DNA of 6,721 nt from an uncultured Burkholderiales bacterium (GTDB lineage: Bacteria > Pseudomonadota > Gammaproteobacteria > Burkholderiales > Burkholderiaceae_E). Shown here piece after piece: positions 1-6,614 of this stretch. The translations under genes and the position numbers were made by a program. The stretch lies in the NCBI GenBank assembly GCA_903898725.1, contig CAIUGQ010000517.1:1-6721 (forward strand). Direction: 5' to 3'. Within the stretch, counting starts at the first letter, position 1, and each line of letters opens with the position of its first letter. The notes below the pieces were generated by a model that searched no databases, had not been told where the DNA came from, and worked only from the letters and a program-made list of their open reading frames with translations.

Positions 1-642
1 CCGTACGACAAGATGAACGAGGTCGCCGTCTACGGCCGCGCGATCAAGCTGTACGGCGGCTCGAACGATCCGAAGACCACCGCGTGGCCGCAGCCGCACG
101 GCTGGAACACCGACCTGGCGAAGGCCCGCGCGCTGCTCAAGGACGCGGGCTACCCCGACGGCTTCGAGACCACGCTGTCCTTCGACCTCGGCTCGGCGAC
201 CACCAACGAGCCGATGGCGGTGCTGCTGCAGGAGTCGCTCGCGCAGATCGGCATCAAGGCGCAGATCGCCAAGGTGCCGGGCGCCAACTGGCGTGCGGCG
301 CTGCTGAAGAAGGACATGCCGATCATCATCAACCGCTTCGGCGGCTGGCTGAACTACCCCGAGTACTTCTTCTTCTGGTGCTACCACGGCCAGAACGCGG
401 TGTTCAACACCATGTCCTACCAGAACCCGAAGCTCGACAAGATGGTCGAGAACGCGCGTTTCCCCGAGAACAAGTTCGTCTACGACTCCGAGGTGCGGGC
501 GATGATCAAGCTCGTCAACGAGGAGGTGCCGCGGGTGCCGCTGTTCCAGCCGCTGATGGACGTCGCGATGCGCAAGGACATCAACGGCTACATGTACTGG
601 TTCCACCTGCAGCCCGACTACCGCAACCTGTCGAAGGCCTGA
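1..642 (+). CDS. ABC transporter substrate-binding protein, family 5 (peptide/nickel/opine type), 3' part
   Basis: The left edge cuts this gene. The frame is open from base 1, so the Met at base 13 is probably internal; 213 residues and the stop remain of a protein usually about 500-550 residues long. The lipid or Sec signal and the N-terminal lobe are therefore missing. The fragment fits the C-terminal half of SBP_bac_5 (DppA/OppA-like) proteins: a segment around residues 38-54 (DLAKARALLKDAGYPDGF) matches the family's conserved 'A..LL..AGYPDG' helix-turn. It is followed by a 'LLQESLAQIGIKAQI' strand-helix and a late 'VNEEVPRVPLFQP' segment. The family binds peptides or other small amphipathic solutes in the periplasm and hands them to the DppBC-type permeases. 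An aromatic run with one Cys (residues 119-129, YPEYFFFWCYH) lies where family members often have 'YPDP'. The partner permeases and ATPases lie downstream, separated by three metabolic genes. The ligand cannot be deduced from the fragment. Confidence 0.93.
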   Translation, partial: PYDKMNEVAVYGRAIKLYGGSNDPKTTAWPQPHGWNTDLAKARALLKDAGYPDGFETTLSFDLGSATTNEPMAVLLQESLAQIGIKAQIAKVPGANWRAALLKKDMPIIINRFGGWLNYPEYFFFWCYHGQNAVFNTMSYQNPKLDKMVENARFPENKFVYDSEVRAMIKLVNEEVPRVPLFQPLMDVAMRKDINGYMYWFHLQPDYRNLSKA

Positions 643-643
643 C

Positions 644-649
644 GGAGGA
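644..649 (+). promoter_or_regulatory. Ribosome binding site for the AtzG-like gene
   Basis: A near-perfect Shine-Dalgarno GGAGGA lies 7 bases before the ATG at 657, immediately after the stop of the binding-protein gene. It is the strongest such site in the window. It fixes the start of the small gene and argues that this 62-residue frame is really translated. Confidence 0.8.
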
Positions 650-656
650 CGCGACC

Positions 657-845
657 ATGGAACGCGAAGCGATCGTGGCCTGGGTGCGGGCCGGTGCGAC
701 GATGCTCGGGCTGCCGGCGGCGACGGCGGCGGCCCACGAGGCCGAGGTGGTCGCGAACCTCGAGCGGCTCGCCGCGATCGCCGCGACGCTCGAGGCGGTG
801 GACGTCGATCCCTCGGTCGAGCCGCTGACGGTGTTCGTGCGATGA
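657..845 (+). CDS. hpxX: AtzG-like (former DUF4089) small subunit of an AtzE-type amidase
   Basis: This 62-residue protein begins MEREAIVAWVRAG and continues with a Leu/Ala-rich helix (about residues 30-45, AEVVANLERLAAIAATL) and an acidic-Pro tail ending EPLTVFVR. Its length and pattern match the AtzG-like family, called HpxX in the Klebsiella oxalurate cluster. AtzG resembles GatC of the GatCAB transamidosome; in Pseudomonas sp. ADP it forms a complex with the amidase AtzE and is needed for its stability and activity. Here the gene directly precedes an AtzE-family amidase and overlaps its start by four bases (ATGA at 842-845), as expected for subunits made in a fixed ratio. The start is supported by the GGAGGA at 644-649. 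A longer reading upstream in this frame would overlap the binding-protein gene and lacks family features, so it is not used. By analogy the protein acts in the cytoplasm and has no catalytic residues of its own. The assignment rests on pattern and context. Confidence 0.85.
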   Translation: MEREAIVAWVRAGATMLGLPAATAAAHEAEVVANLERLAAIAATLEAVDVDPSVEPLTVFVR

Positions 846-2236
846 GCGCGGCTGCGGGGGCACCCGTCAGCACGGTCGAGTCGATCCGTGCGTGCCTCGA
901 GCGGATCGAACGGCTCGATCCGCAGGTCAACGCGTTCACCGCGGTGCTGGCCGAGCGCGCGCTGAACCGGGCCGCGGCGGTGGACGCGGCGCGTGCCGCC
1001 GGCGAGGCCAGCGTCGGTCCGCTGGCCGGCGTGCCGTTCGCGGTGAAGAACCTGTTCGATGTGGCCGGGCTGGTGACGCTCGCCGGCTCGCGCGTCGAGC
1101 GCGAGCGCCCGGGCGCGGCACCCGCTGCGGTCGATGCCACCGCGATCACGCGGCTCGAGGCGGCGGGCGCGATCCTGGTCGGCGCGCTCAACATGGACGA
1201 GTACGCCTACGGCTTCACGACCGAGAACACGCACTACGGGGCGACGCGCAATCCGCACGACCTGTCGCGCATCGCGGGCGGCTCCTCCGGCGGCTCGGGG
1301 GCGGCGGTCGCGGCGGGCTTCGTGCCGATCACCCTCGGCACCGACACCAACGGCTCGATCCGGGTGCCTGCGTCGCTGTGCGGCATCTTCGGGCTGCGGC
1401 CGACCTTCGGGCGCCTGTCGCGTGGCGGCAGCTTCCCGTTCGTCTCCTCGCTCGACACCATCGGCCCCTTCGCCCGCAGCGTGCGCGAGCTGGCGCTGGC
1501 CTACGACGCGATGCAGGGCGCGGATGTGCGCGATCCAGGCTGTGCGCAACGCGCGCGCGAGCCCGCCACGGGAGGTCTGCGCGGTGATCCGGCATCCAAT
1601 CTCGAGGGCCTTCGCATCGGCCGGCTGGGCGGCTGGTTCGAGGACATGGCGACGCCGGATGCGGTGGCCGTCGTCGACACCGCGGTGGCCGCGCTGATGC
1701 AGGCGGTCGCGGTGGATCGCGTCGACTGGCCGGATGCCGAGATCGGTCGCGGCACGGCGTTCATCGTCAGCGCGATCGAGGGCGGCGCGCTCCACCTCGA
1801 CGACCTGCGTCACCGCTACGACGCGATGGAGCCGCATTCGCGTGCCCGCTTCATGGCGGGCGCGCTGGCCCCCGCGGCCTGGGTGCACCGTGCACAGCGG
1901 GTGCGCCGGCTGTACGTCGAGCGGGTCGACGCGCTGTTCGCCGAGCACGACGTGCTGCTGGCCCCCGCGGTGCCGGTGGTGGCGCCGACCATCGGCGACG
2001 ACTGGATCGAGATCCGCGGCCGGCGGCATCCGTCGCGGCCGAGCATGGGCCTGCTCACGCAGCCGGTATCCTGCGCCGGGCTGCCGGTGGTCGCCGCGCC
2101 GATCGTGCGCAGCGGCCTGCCGATCGCCATCCAGGTGATCGCCGCGCCCTGGCGCGAGGACCACGCGCTGCGCGTGGCCGCGGCGCTCGAGCAGATGGGC
2201 GTCGCCGCGGCCCCGGTCGCCGCGGCCTTCGCCTGA
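842..2236 (+). CDS. hpxY: AtzE-family amidohydrolase (amidase signature enzyme, HpxY-like)
   Basis: This 464-residue protein is full length for the amidase signature family (about 450-500). The catalytic Ser-cisSer-Lys triad is intact: Lys69 in GVPFAVKNLFDVAG, cis-Ser148 in the Gly/Ser loop GGSSGGSG (146-153), and nucleophile Ser172 in GTDTNGSIRVPAS, with the usual 24-residue spacing between the serines. GatA-type enzymes usually have GTDTGGS or GSDTGGS here; I recall Asn at position 170 as typical of the AtzE branch. AtzE hydrolyses 1-carboxybiuret in cyanuric acid breakdown; the homologue HpxY belongs to the Klebsiella oxalurate/purine catabolic cluster. The enzyme is expected to be cytoplasmic, hydrolysing an amide or ureide bond and releasing ammonia, together with the AtzG-like partner encoded just upstream. 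The start ATG at 842 overlaps the upstream stop and has no clear Shine-Dalgarno, implying translational coupling. Residues ~230-255, between signature region and C-terminal part, form a Gly/Pro/Arg-rich loop. The actual substrate is unknown. Confidence 0.92.
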   Translation: MSAAAGAPVSTVESIRACLERIERLDPQVNAFTAVLAERALNRAAAVDAARAAGEASVGPLAGVPFAVKNLFDVAGLVTLAGSRVERERPGAAPAAVDATAITRLEAAGAILVGALNMDEYAYGFTTENTHYGATRNPHDLSRIAGGSSGGSGAAVAAGFVPITLGTDTNGSIRVPASLCGIFGLRPTFGRLSRGGSFPFVSSLDTIGPFARSVRELALAYDAMQGADVRDPGCAQRAREPATGGLRGDPASNLEGLRIGRLGGWFEDMATPDAVAVVDTAVAALMQAVAVDRVDWPDAEIGRGTAFIVSAIEGGALHLDDLRHRYDAMEPHSRARFMAGALAPAAWVHRAQRVRRLYVERVDALFAEHDVLLAPAVPVVAPTIGDDWIEIRGRRHPSRPSMGLLTQPVSCAGLPVVAAPIVRSGLPIAIQVIAAPWREDHALRVAAALEQMGVAAAPVAAAFA

Positions 2237-2268
2237 CCGAACCCGACCGGACCGACCAGGACACCCCG

Positions 2269-2670
2269 ATGATCGACGATACCCAGCTCAACCTGCCCGA
2301 CGTGCTCGCCGAGGTCGAGGTGGCCTTCGAGCGCTACGAGCGCGCGCTCGTCGGCAACGACGTCGCGGTGCTCGACGAGTTGTTCTGGAACCATCCGATG
2401 ACGCTGCGCTTCGGGGCGACCGAGAACCTCTGGAGCTACGGCGAGATCGCCGAGTTCCGCGCGTCGCGCCCGTCGCAGGGGCTGCAGCGCCGCATCGTGA
2501 AGAAGGTGATCCAGACCTTCGGGCGCGACTTCGCGACCGCCAGCGTGCAGTTCGAGCGCGAGGGCCGGCCGAACTGGGTGGGGCGCCAGCAGCAGACCTG
2601 GGTACGCACGGCCGCGGGCTGGCGCGTGGTCGCCGCGCACGTGAGCTTCATGGGGCTGCCCGCATCATGA
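2269..2670 (+). CDS. hpxZ: HpxZ/AtzH-like small protein (former DUF3225, NTF2/SnoaL-like fold)
   Basis: This 133-residue protein has a family pattern I recognise from HpxZ: LNLPDVLAEVEVAFERYERA at about residues 8-27, then ALVGNDVAVLDELFW (26-40), a RFGATENLWSYGEI segment (47-60), EFRASRP (62-68), a TFGRDFATASVQFER strand pair (83-97), and a closing GRQQQTWVRTAAGWRVVAAHVS (105-126). This layout of a helix bundle followed by curved sheet is typical of NTF2/SnoaL-like proteins, which often form small enzymes or binding subunits. HpxZ accompanies HpxX and HpxY in the Klebsiella oxalurate cluster, and AtzH is the counterpart beside AtzE/AtzG. Its exact role in this operon is not readable from sequence. 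The gene follows the amidase after 32 bases, with an AGGA at 2258-2261 seven bases before the ATG. Its stop overlaps the start of the first permease, tying the enzyme trio to the transporter in one transcript. Confidence 0.9.
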   Translation: MIDDTQLNLPDVLAEVEVAFERYERALVGNDVAVLDELFWNHPMTLRFGATENLWSYGEIAEFRASRPSQGLQRRIVKKVIQTFGRDFATASVQFEREGRPNWVGRQQQTWVRTAAGWRVVAAHVSFMGLPAS

Positions 2671-3680
2671 TGCGCCTCGCGCTGCTGCGCATCGTGGGTG
2701 CGGTGCCCAACCTGCTGGGCGTGATCGTCATCACCTTCCTGCTGACGCGCGCGCTGCCGGGCGACCCCGCCGCCTACTTCGCGGGGCTCGCCGCCACGCC
2801 CGAGGCGATCGAGCAGATCCGCGCACAGCTCGGTCTCGACCGCTCGCTGCCGGTGCAGTTCGTCGCCTACCTGCGCGACCTGATGCGCGGCGACCTCGGC
2901 CAGTCGCTGACCACCGGCCAGTCGGTGGCCGCAGAGATCGGCGCGCGCCTGCCGGCCTCGATCGAGCTGACGCTGGTGGCGCTGGCGCTGGCGGTCGTGA
3001 TCGCGCTGCCGCTGGGCGTGGCCGCCGCGGTGCGCCAGGGGTCGTGGATCGACCAGCTCGCGCGGATCGTCACCACCGCCGGCGTGTCGCTGCCGGTGTT
3101 CTTCACCGGTCTGCTGCTGACCTGGCTGTTCTACTTCATCCTCGGCTGGGCGCCGTCGCCGATCGGCCGCCTCGATCCGTCCTTCTCGCCGCCGACCGCC
3201 TACACCGGCCTGTACCTCATCGACGCGCTGCTCGACCGCGACCTCGAGCTGTGGTGGGCCTGCGCACGCCAGCTGATCATGCCGTCGATCACGATGGCGC
3301 TGTTCGTGCTGGCGCCGATCACGCGGATGACCCGGGCCTCGATGCTGAGCGTGCTCACCTCCGACTTCGTGCGGACCGCGCGGGCGCTCGGGCTGCGCTC
3401 GCCGACGGTGCTGGTGCGCTATGCGCTGCGCAACGCGCTGCTGCCGGTGGTCACCACGCTCGGCATGGTGTTCTCCTTCCTGCTCGGCTCGAACGTGCTG
3501 GTCGAGAAGGTCTTCGCCTGGCCCGGCATCGGCTCGTTCGCGATCGAGTCGCTGACCGCCTCCGACTACGCCCCGGTCCAGGGCTTCGTGCTGACGATGG
3601 GGGTGCTGTACGTGCTCCTGAACCTGCTGATCGATCTCGCCTACCTGCTGATCGACCCGCGCGTCGCGATGCAGGCCTGA
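2667..3680 (+). CDS. ABC transporter permease, DppB/OppB type
   Basis: This 337-residue inner-membrane protein has the DppB-family layout. TM1 is at about 9-30, ending in the hallmark TRALPGDPA. A periplasmic region (about 31-97) contains 'LGLDRSLPVQFVAYL' and 'GDLGQSL', both standard for the family. Further membrane segments lie at about 99-122, 133-160, 203-222, 258-280 and 306-330, giving six in total. The cytoplasmic coupling loop that contacts the ATPases (EAA motif) is at about 236-262 and reads TARALGLRSPTVLVRYALRNALLP. The KVFAWPGIGSFAIES stretch (281-295) is another family signature. The start overlaps the hpxZ-like stop (ATGA at 2667-2670); the second Met three bases on is an equally possible start. 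With the next gene it should form the heterodimeric pore for a solute delivered by the family-5 binding protein. Which solute is imported cannot be inferred from permease sequence. Confidence 0.95.
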   Translation: MMRLALLRIVGAVPNLLGVIVITFLLTRALPGDPAAYFAGLAATPEAIEQIRAQLGLDRSLPVQFVAYLRDLMRGDLGQSLTTGQSVAAEIGARLPASIELTLVALALAVVIALPLGVAAAVRQGSWIDQLARIVTTAGVSLPVFFTGLLLTWLFYFILGWAPSPIGRLDPSFSPPTAYTGLYLIDALLDRDLELWWACARQLIMPSITMALFVLAPITRMTRASMLSVLTSDFVRTARALGLRSPTVLVRYALRNALLPVVTTLGMVFSFLLGSNVLVEKVFAWPGIGSFAIESLTASDYAPVQGFVLTMGVLYVLLNLLIDLAYLLIDPRVAMQA

Positions 3681-3690
3681 TGCGCGGCAC

Positions 3691-4587
3691 ATGGCCATGA
3701 GTGCGCTGCCTACCCCCACCCCCACCGTCGTCGCGCGCCCCGCCGCGGCACGCGGCAGCCACCTGCGTCACGTGCTGACCGAGAACCCGGTGACGCTGAT
3801 CGCCGCGACGCTCTTCGCGGCGATCGTCTTCGTCGCGCTGTTCGGCCCCTGGATCACGCCGTACGACCCGCTGGCGACCGCGCCCTCGATCGCGCTGCAG
3901 CCGCCCTCGGCCGCACACTGGTTCGGCACCGACTCGCTCGGCCGCGACATCCTGTCGCGCTGCATCGTCGCGACCCGCCTGGACCTCGGCCTGGCGGTGG
4001 CCGCCGTGGCGCTGTCGTTCGTCATCGGCGCGACGCTCGGCGCGGCGGCCGGCTTCTTCGGCGGCTGGCTCGACCGCATCGTCTCGCGCGGCGCCGACAC
4101 GATCATGGCCTTCCCGCTGTTCGTGCTGGCGATGGGCATCGTCGCTGCGCTCGGGAACACGCTGGCCAACATCGTGATCGCCACCGCGATCATCAACCTG
4201 CCGTTCTACATCCGCGTCGCGCGCGCCGAAGCCAACGTGAGGCGCAGCGCCGGCTTCGTCGAGTCGGCGCGGCTGGCGGGCAACTCGGAGTGGGGCGTGC
4301 TGATGCGGCACGTCTTCCCGAACCTGCTGCCGCCGATCGCGGTGCAGGTGTCGCTGAACATGGGCTGGGCCATCCTCAATGCCGCCGGCCTGTCGTTCAT
4401 CGGCCTGGGCGTGCGTCCGCCGACCCCCGAGTGGGGGATCATGGTGGCGGAGGGCGCTCAGTACATCGTCTCCGGCGAATGGTGGGTCGCGCTGTTCCCG
4501 GGCGCGGTGCTGATGCTCGCGGTGTTCTCGTTCAACCTGCTGGGCGACGCGCTGCGCGACCTGCTCGACCCGAGGCGGCGCACATGA
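3691..4587 (+). CDS. ABC transporter permease, DppC/OppC type
   Basis: This 298-residue protein is of usual DppC length. A Pro/Thr-rich cytoplasmic tail (PTPTPT at residues 7-12) precedes the OppC N-terminal segment with TM1 at about 34-57, then the strongly conserved HWFGTDSLGRDILSR (76-90). Membrane segments follow at about 98-122, 138-158, 160-176, 210-240 and 266-286. The EAA coupling loop is at about 190-216 (VESARLAGNSEWGVLMRHVFP, Ala/Gly positions kept), and LSFIGLGVRPPTPEWG (234-249) is a near-universal DppC signature. The gene starts 10 bases after the previous stop. ATG 3691 and ATG 3697 are both possible and no convincing Shine-Dalgarno separates them; I give the longer. Its stop overlaps the start of the first ATPase gene (ATGA at 4584-4587). 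It is the second half of the importer pore. Confidence 0.95.
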   Translation: MAMSALPTPTPTVVARPAAARGSHLRHVLTENPVTLIAATLFAAIVFVALFGPWITPYDPLATAPSIALQPPSAAHWFGTDSLGRDILSRCIVATRLDLGLAVAAVALSFVIGATLGAAAGFFGGWLDRIVSRGADTIMAFPLFVLAMGIVAALGNTLANIVIATAIINLPFYIRVARAEANVRRSAGFVESARLAGNSEWGVLMRHVFPNLLPPIAVQVSLNMGWAILNAAGLSFIGLGVRPPTPEWGIMVAEGAQYIVSGEWWVALFPGAVLMLAVFSFNLLGDALRDLLDPRRRT

Positions 4588-5579
4588 CGGCGCAGCCGGC
4601 CGAGGCCGGGCCGTCGCTGCTGGCCATCGACGACATGTCGCTCGAGTTCCGCACGCGCTCGGGCACCGTGCGGGCGCTCGAGCACGTGAGCCTGTCGATC
4701 GGCCGCGGCGAGATCGTCGGGCTGGTCGGTGAGTCGGGTTCGGGCAAGTCGGTGCTCTGTCACGCGCTGCTCGGGCTGTCGGACCGCGCCGCGCGGATCA
4801 CCTCGGGGCGCATCCGCTTCGACGGCATCGACCTGCGCGCCGCCACCGAGCGCGAGCTGCAGGACCTGCGCGGCCGCGAGATCGGCATGGTCTTCCAGAA
4901 CCCGCGCGCCGCGCTGAACCCGATCCGCAAGATCGGCGAGCAGCTCGAGGACGTGCTCGCCCGCCATCACGCGATCCGCTCGGTCGACCTGCGGGCGCGC
5001 GCGATCGCCTGCCTGCGCGAGGTGGCGATCGCCGACCCGGAGCGCCGCTTCCACGCCTATCCGTTCGAGCTGTCCGGCGGCATGTGCCAGCGGGTGATGA
5101 TCGCGCTCGCGATGTCGAGCCGGCCGCGCCTGCTGATCGCCGACGAGCCGACCACCGGGCTCGACGTGACGACCCAGGCGGCGGTGCTAGAGCTGATCCG
5201 CGAGCGGGCCCGTGCCGACCGCGTGGCGACGCTGCTGATCACGCACGACCTCGCGCTCGCGGCCGACTTCTGCGACCGCATCGTCGTGATGCATGCCGGC
5301 CATGTGGTCGAGACCGGCTCGACGGCGCGTCTGTTCGCCGCGCCGCGCCATCCGTACACGCAGGCGCTGATCGGGTCGACGCCCGCCGGGCGCGCGTCGC
5401 TCGACGAGCTGCAGCCGATCGCCGGCGGCCTGCCCGACCTGCGTCGCACCGACCTGCCGCCGTGCCGCTACATCGAGCGCTGCCCGCAGGCGCTCGAGGC
5501 CTGCGGCGCGCCGATCCGGCACGTGCGGGTCGATGCCACCGAGGACTTCGCATGCGCGAACCCGCTGCCCCCGAGCTGA
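4584..5579 (+). CDS. ABC transporter ATP-binding protein, DppD/OppD type, with four-Cys C-terminal motif
   Basis: This 331-residue ATPase has every nucleotide-binding motif: Walker A GESGSGKS (49-56), Q-loop Gln105 in VFQNP, signature LSGGMCQR (163-170), Walker B LLIADEPT with catalytic Glu188, and H-loop His221. The C-terminal oligopeptide/dipeptide domain starts near HPYTQAL (256-262). It carries four cysteines spaced C-x5-C-x6-C-x16-C (Cys294, 300, 307, 324), the arrangement that ligates a [4Fe-4S] cluster in structurally studied DppD/OppD proteins. Frames open upstream of 4584 are not used: the ATG at 4584 gives the normal family N-terminus, overlaps the permease stop and has GAGG at 4572-4575. 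The protein sits on the cytoplasmic face and pairs with the next gene product as a heterodimer that powers uptake. The Met in the LSGGM signature, in place of Gln, is common in DppD/OppD proteins. Confidence 0.96.
   Translation: MTAQPAEAGPSLLAIDDMSLEFRTRSGTVRALEHVSLSIGRGEIVGLVGESGSGKSVLCHALLGLSDRAARITSGRIRFDGIDLRAATERELQDLRGREIGMVFQNPRAALNPIRKIGEQLEDVLARHHAIRSVDLRARAIACLREVAIADPERRFHAYPFELSGGMCQRVMIALAMSSRPRLLIADEPTTGLDVTTQAAVLELIRERARADRVATLLITHDLALAADFCDRIVVMHAGHVVETGSTARLFAAPRHPYTQALIGSTPAGRASLDELQPIAGGLPDLRRTDLPPCRYIERCPQALEACGAPIRHVRVDATEDFACANPLPPS
5541..5545 (+). promoter_or_regulatory. Internal ribosome binding site for the second ATPase gene
   Basis: GAGGA inside codons 320-321 of the first ATPase gene lies 6 bases before the ATG at 5552. 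It decides the start of the second ATPase gene. The alternatives are much longer readings that would run deep into the upstream coding region. Confidence 0.65.
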
Positions 5580-6574
5580 GTCCGCCCGCGGGCACCGTCG
5601 CCGCGGCGCCCGCCGAGGCGCCGCTGATCGCCGCCACCGGGCTGTCCAAGCGCTTTCCGCTCGGCAGCGGCAAGCGCGCGCCCGTGCTGCACGCGGTCGA
5701 TGCGGTCGACCTGGCGCTGCGCCGCGGCGAATCGGTCGGTCTGGTCGGCGAGTCGGGCTGCGGCAAGTCGACGCTGTCGCGGCTGCTCGCGCGGCTGCTC
5801 GACCCGACCGAGGGCACGATCAGCTTCGAGGGGCGCGACATCGGCACGATCCCCGCGCGCGCCTTCGCCACCTCGGGCACGCGCGGCAAGATCCAGCTCG
5901 TGTTCCAGGATGCGACCGACAGCCTCGACCCGCGCCAGACCGCCCGCCAGGCGATCGCCGAGCCGCTGCTGCGCCTGGGCATCGCGGGCGACGTCGACGA
6001 GCGCGTGCGCCGCGTCGCCGACGAAGTCGGCCTGCCGCCCGAGCTGCTCGGGCGCTGGCCGCACCAGCTCTCGGGCGGGCAGCGGGCACGGGTCGGCATC
6101 GCGCGCGCGCTCGCCCCCGAGCCCTCGCTGCTGATCCTCGACGAGCCGACCGCGGCACTCGACGTCTCGGTGCAGGCGGTGGTGCTGCAGCTGCTCGCGC
6201 GGCTGCGGCGCGAGCGCGGGCTGACCTATCTGTTCGTCTCGCACGACCTGAACGTCGTGCGGCTGCTGTGCGACCGCGTCGTCGTGATGTACCTCGGCCG
6301 GGTGGTCGAGGAGGGGCCGGCCGCGCAGGTGTTCGATGCGCCCGGGCATCCGTACACGCGCGCGCTGATCTCCGCGATCCCCGGCAGCGGCCGCGCGCCG
6401 GTGCCGCTCGCGGGCGAGGTCCGCAGCCCCATCGACCCGGACCCCGCCGCCTGCCGCTTCCATGGCCGCTGCCCCGACGGCGATGCCGCCTGCGCCAAGG
6501 CCATGCCGCGGCTGCGGGCGGTGCCGGGTTCGTCGCCGCTCCACCGCGTCGCCTGCCTGAAGATGCCCGGCTGA
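5552..6574 (+). CDS. ABC transporter ATP-binding protein, DppF/OppF type, with four-Cys C-terminal motif
   Basis: This 340-residue protein begins with a loosely conserved Ala/Pro-rich lead (residues 1-24) before the ATPase core. The core shows Walker A GESGCGKS (66-73), Q-loop Gln119 in VFQD, signature LSGGQRAR (173-180), Walker B LLILDEPT with Glu198, and H-loop His231. The C-terminal domain includes HPYTRAL (266-272) and four cysteines spaced C-x5-C-x6-C-x20-C (Cys301, 307, 314, 335), again matching a cluster-binding pattern. It is the second ATPase of the importer. The start at 5552 is chosen because of the GAGGA at 5541-5545; it overlaps the upstream gene by 28 bases. A longer reading of the same frame, reaching back to about 5084, overlaps most of the first ATPase gene and has no family match there. 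This gene closes the transporter block; the regulator gene follows within 41 bases. Confidence 0.95.
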   Translation: MREPAAPELSPPAGTVAAAPAEAPLIAATGLSKRFPLGSGKRAPVLHAVDAVDLALRRGESVGLVGESGCGKSTLSRLLARLLDPTEGTISFEGRDIGTIPARAFATSGTRGKIQLVFQDATDSLDPRQTARQAIAEPLLRLGIAGDVDERVRRVADEVGLPPELLGRWPHQLSGGQRARVGIARALAPEPSLLILDEPTAALDVSVQAVVLQLLARLRRERGLTYLFVSHDLNVVRLLCDRVVVMYLGRVVEEGPAAQVFDAPGHPYTRALISAIPGSGRAPVPLAGEVRSPIDPDPAACRFHGRCPDGDAACAKAMPRLRAVPGSSPLHRVACLKMPG

Positions 6575-6596
6575 GCACATGGCCTCATCGCCGCCG

Positions 6597-6604
6597 AAGA
6601 GGAG
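6597..6604 (+). promoter_or_regulatory. Ribosome binding site for the GntR-family gene
   Basis: AAGAGGAG lies 10 bases before the ATG at 6615. It favours that start over the in-frame ATG at 6579, which has no comparable site. Confidence 0.6.
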
Positions 6605-6614
6605 CGAGCGTCCG

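Noticed and set aside
84..656. N-terminal extension of the small AtzG-like gene back to base 84
   Set aside because: It would overlap the binding-protein gene almost entirely with low-complexity Arg/Ala sequence, while a strong GGAGGA supports the start at 657.
581..2164. A 527-codon open frame on the - strand across the amidase gene
   Set aside because: It is rich in Arg, Ala, His, Gly and Asp with no recognisable domain, and lies opposite a clear amidase with an intact triad. Long antisense frames are expected in DNA of this GC content.
2237..2268. Repeated CCGAC/ACCGACC words in the 32-base gap before the hpxZ-like gene, considered as an operator or attenuator
   Set aside because: The words are short, imperfect and direct rather than inverted, and such repeats are expected by chance in GC-rich DNA. 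No promoter or hairpin can be supported.
3680..3700. Six-codon reading frame (MRGTWP) between the two permease genes
   Set aside because: It is too short, has no ribosome site and no known counterpart; it is most likely a chance reading in the 10-base gap and the start of the next gene.
2436..3725. A 429-codon open frame on the - strand across the first permease gene
   Set aside because: Its His/Gln/Arg/Gly-rich low-complexity composition, lack of motifs and position opposite a well-supported DppB-type gene mark it as a shadow frame.
3709..3725. CCCCCACCCCCACC run near the start of the second permease gene
   Set aside because: It encodes a Pro-Thr tail in the variable N-terminus. It could be a slippage site, but the frame is intact and there is no sign of regulated variation.
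6572..6586. TGAG...CTCA inverted pair after the last ATPase gene, considered as a terminator
   Set aside because: The stem is only four base pairs, has no following T run and overlaps the ATPase stop codon.
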